Positions 60,991 through 64,000 of a stretch of 64,000 bases of DNA are shown in pieces. The position numbers and the translations under genes were made by a program. Where the stretch lies: the NCBI RefSeq assembly GCF_001625305.1, contig NW_017804254.1, positions 1,933,338 to 1,997,337 of the forward strand, written 5' to 3'. Every line of letters begins with the position of its first letter. Position 1 is the stretch's first letter. The DNA is from Branchiostoma belcheri (Eukaryota; Chordata; Leptocardii; Amphioxiformes; Branchiostomatidae). The notes under the pieces are model-generated. The model was not told the DNA's origin. It did not search any database and saw only the letters and a program-made list of their open reading frames with translations.

Positions 60991-62804
60991 ACACAGGTCA
61001 TAACATACAAACGCGTTTGTCTCCATGGAATAACATGAATGTCAACATTCCATATTAAATATCCAAAATAAAAAAAACGATGAGATAACCACTCTTCTGT
61101 TGAGGAATAGCTATTGTGATATACTACTAGTACGTACATGACCTATATGTCGTTGCCGCTGGATCATATACGACAAGTCTAAGAGCGACACCTGGCGCCC
61201 CAATGCTACTGTTTGTTGATAATTTGTTGCTACACGTACAATATATACATTTACCTGAAAACGATTGATGATGCTCAAAGATGCTCTCCACGCCTCCCGC
61301 CGTGCTGGAACTGAAATGAGTCCGTCGCTGTAATTATCCAGACTTGGCCCCCTTCTCACCCCTGTCTGGACTTTACTTTGTGTCAACTATTGACATATCG
61401 GAGCCACGACATGTCAAAGGTCGTTATAGGAGTCAGATGTTTTTCTTGAGTCTTTACATTGATCGACAGTGTTATACAGCTTCCCATTGATCGTTTTTCA
61501 TTGACTTTTTTTTTTATTGAAGAGTCACATATACACATTCCTTATTTGTTATCATTGTATTTATCATCTAAAACCATTAACGTATTAATCAGTAATTAAC
61601 ATGTAAAACCAGAAACAAACAGGTATCATTCATAAATACCTATCCTTCATAGATATCTTTTATATCATCTCGCATTATCAGGTATACAAAATTTGGCACT
61701 ACTCTTCTATGTGATGATCTTTTTAAAAACTTTGATCTACTTTGGTATCTTATTAACTCTATTAGCTTTCATTCAAAGTAGCTAGTATAGAGAATATTCC
61801 TGTTGCTTGGTATCACACATCCTTTATAAGCATCTAATCTCGCATTACCAGACATACACAAATTACATTTAGCACAAATCTCCAATGCGATGTTGTTTTT
61901 TAGACTTTGACCTACATATGTTGCTTGGCATATACGTATCCCGCACATTTACAACAAAATAATCTTTTCAATATCTTAGACAATGCAATGTTCATCATAT
62001 CCTAAGTACGAAGTTGCTGTGATATTTCGAATGATCTCAGCTCATTTCTTGACCAGCTAAAAGTAGCAGACGTCGCGAAACGTGGAAGAAAACTCAAATC
62101 TTCACCATTAACGTAACACGAACGTCAGATACCATAGTAGCCTGGTATCTAAACCTATTAATAGCTAATGACGGGCTGGTGAGGTGAGGTGAAGTGACAG
62201 GCCAAAAGACCTCGGCAGCTATTTTGGATACCTTGGTATTACATTGATTGTCTACTAGTCTTTAAGATATATTGCCAGCACCATATACAAAGTTTAACAT
62301 GCCAACAGAAACAAATCAAGATCCCTTGCTGCTTTGTATAATTCACACGTCATGGCATGTAAGCAACGGATAAACAAAAGTTAACTACCGTCTGGAGTTA
62401 CAGACGTGACCAGTGCATGGTCAAGAACAAGTTGTATATCTTACGCTGGTTTACATTCTGGTGAGTGGCATAATGGCCCCCTTTATAAGACAGGAATAAT
62501 AGTGCGTGAAAATTTACACCGGACAGAGTAGTAAAGCCTCATCACTTAGTTATGGAATTTGATCGATCCGAATTTAAATCATTTCAAAAAGAAGTCTTCT
62601 AAAGAGAAGAATATGGCTTTAGCCGTGCGTATAGCCTGTAAACGCCTTTATTTACACAATAAATTGGCTTGCGATTTATGACACAAAAAAAGGGAGATTA
62701 GAGTTAATTAAATTTTCCAGACGACGCATTTGGTGCAATGTTTTCCCTAGCTACATGTACATGTACAGGCCGGTGCTACCAAGCTACGTTAAATCTGTAG
62801 CTTA

Positions 62805-63010
62805 GGCCACACTGACTTAAATTCTTATGTGTGACATCCTCTGGAGACCCCAAAACTAATGCGAGAGGGCGAAAAAAAAACAAGTAAAATTTTGCTAAAC
62901 GGTAAACCACAGGAATACGAAGCTGGCATTGGGAATTTGCTGTAGTACATATCGACTTTAACGACAAGTCGGCACATACTGGTCTTTTGTAGCATTTATA
63001 AGTTGGATTC
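62805..63010. mobile_element. Truncated MITE of the 35400 family
   Basis: Starts after TTA with GGCCACACTGACTTAAATTC. It shares AAACCACAGGAATAC, ACGACA.G.CGGCACAT and the C-rich section with 35400-35710, but has no right inverted end. Confidence 0.65.
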
Positions 63011-63240
63011 TATGCTTTTTAAGACTTGCGCTCATAATGGGCATTTTAATATATACTGTGATATGCATTTTTCACTTCCTAAAATTAATGTCTGTTGGAA
63101 TATAGCACTCCCTTCTGGCCTTTAGTAATCCGTTAACAGAGAATTCTAGCAGTTCCTCATAAATTATGAAAATGAGTACGTAATAAAAATCATGAAATCC
63201 GTCGCCGGTTCTTGAGTTATCTTTCCTCAAAGATTTTTTA

Positions 63241-63648
63241 GGCTACACCGTCTTAATTTTATGGATGACATCCGCGCGCGCATTGATTTTTGCCTGTCGT
63301 CAAAAAAAAAAGATCACGTCCTCGGAGGCTCTGGCCTGGCTCTAGGCCTGGGTAGTCCATGGTAGTCGGCGACAATACGGAGCCGGGCACCCAGGCTACC
63401 GAAGCTCCACGATTCAAGAACTCAGTATATTACGTACAGTGCCGATTGATAAATGCCGCAAAAAAACAGCACGTGCCGGCTTGTCGTATACGTCGCTATG
63501 TACTGCTACAAATTCACAATAAGCTAAATTGTATACAGTGGATTTTAGTAGGATTTTTATTTTTGGTCGGAATTTTTTTTATTCGCCCACGCGCACTAGT
63601 TTGGGGGTCTTCAGAGGATGTCATCCATAAAATTAAGTCGGTGTGGTC
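63241..63648. mobile_element. Complete MITE of the 35400 family, TTA target duplication
   Basis: Left end GGCTACACCGTCTTAATTTT and right end AAAATTAAGTCGGTGTGGTC are inverted, with TTA at 63238-63240 and 63649-63651. The interior (CTACCGAAGCTCCACGATTC, GCACGTGCCGGCTTGTCGTA) is the inverse of the 35400 copy. It is about 100 bp longer than that copy. Confidence 0.8.
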
Positions 63649-64000
63649 TTAGAGAGAGAAGAGAGCTGCTCTGCCGGAAATTCGCAAGGACTCTACTAAG
63701 TTCCGAATACAGAGACTGGTTACCACCCACTAGACTACAGATCACAGGCCGAGTAAACAGTCACAAACTGTCCAACCCCTTAAAAAGAACCAACAGATAC
63801 AGAAACTCGCCTGTTCCGTACATGTGCAGTCTACTCAACAATCCTTTATAACGTAACACATCAGACGTAAATATTGTACCTTTTTATTCGAGCAGATGTA
63901 TATTTACTACAATCTATATCCCTTAGATATGCAGTGTCTTTTTAACCATTGCCACTACCGTCTTTTTAAATTATCAATGCATTTTATTATGTAAACTGTG

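Larger units (their letters stand above)
55578..64000. other. Repeat-rich region without recognised genes
   Basis: No coding exon other than transposon remnants was recognised. A 5' UTR exon of the beta-helix gene could lie here: for example, minus-strand 61312-61258 is bounded by TCATTTCAG and CAG|GTAAAT, but this is speculative. About 59.3-60.6 kb and 61.3-62.8 kb show nothing clear. Confidence 0.5.

Noticed and set aside
60713-61139. Cys/Val and Thr/His ORFs on both strands
   Set aside because: Translation of a (CA)n microsatellite.

Overview
The window is intron-rich animal nuclear DNA. It carries four protein-coding genes plus many dispersed and tandem repeats and two 20-base assembly gaps. 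The gene set and the look of the repeats suggest a cephalochordate (amphioxus, Branchiostoma). That is an inference from gene content and general appearance, not proven from sequence alone. All gene models were built by hand by joining exons with GT..AG (once GC..AG) borders and checking that every junction keeps the reading frame.

Layout: (1) 1107-14625, plus strand: the 3' 26 coding exons of a MYRF (myelin regulatory factor) orthologue, with NDT80 DNA-binding domain, S74-type self-cleaving domain, coiled coil, transmembrane segment, lumenal part and C-terminal MRF domain. Three extra exons just after the membrane segment encode four EF-hands. (2) 17142-29129, minus strand: a complete 16-exon, 566-residue SLC6/NSS sodium-coupled transporter of a bacterial-like subtype, convergent with MYRF. 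Its last intron is almost entirely a 41-bp minisatellite. (3) About 29.2-39.4 kb: gene desert with SINE, MITEs and a degenerate tandem array. (4) 39587-46958, plus strand (3' UTR exon to about 47.6 kb): a 237-residue secreted prohormone with three good copies and one decayed copy of a secretin/glucagon-like peptide. (5) 48447-55577, minus strand: a 9-exon, 1235-residue type II membrane protein that joins a right-handed beta-helix ectodomain to two Four-jointed/FAM198(GASK1)-like kinase modules lacking the catalytic aspartate. (6) About 55.6-64 kb: repeats only, including microsatellite-bearing elements, a LINE fragment and TTA-flanked MITEs.

The four genes do not look like one pathway. The items most worth attention are the EF-hand cassette in MYRF, the beta-helix/pseudokinase fusion, the multi-copy secretin-family precursor, and the minisatellite that puts a polyadenylation hexamer into most repeats of an SLC6 intron.
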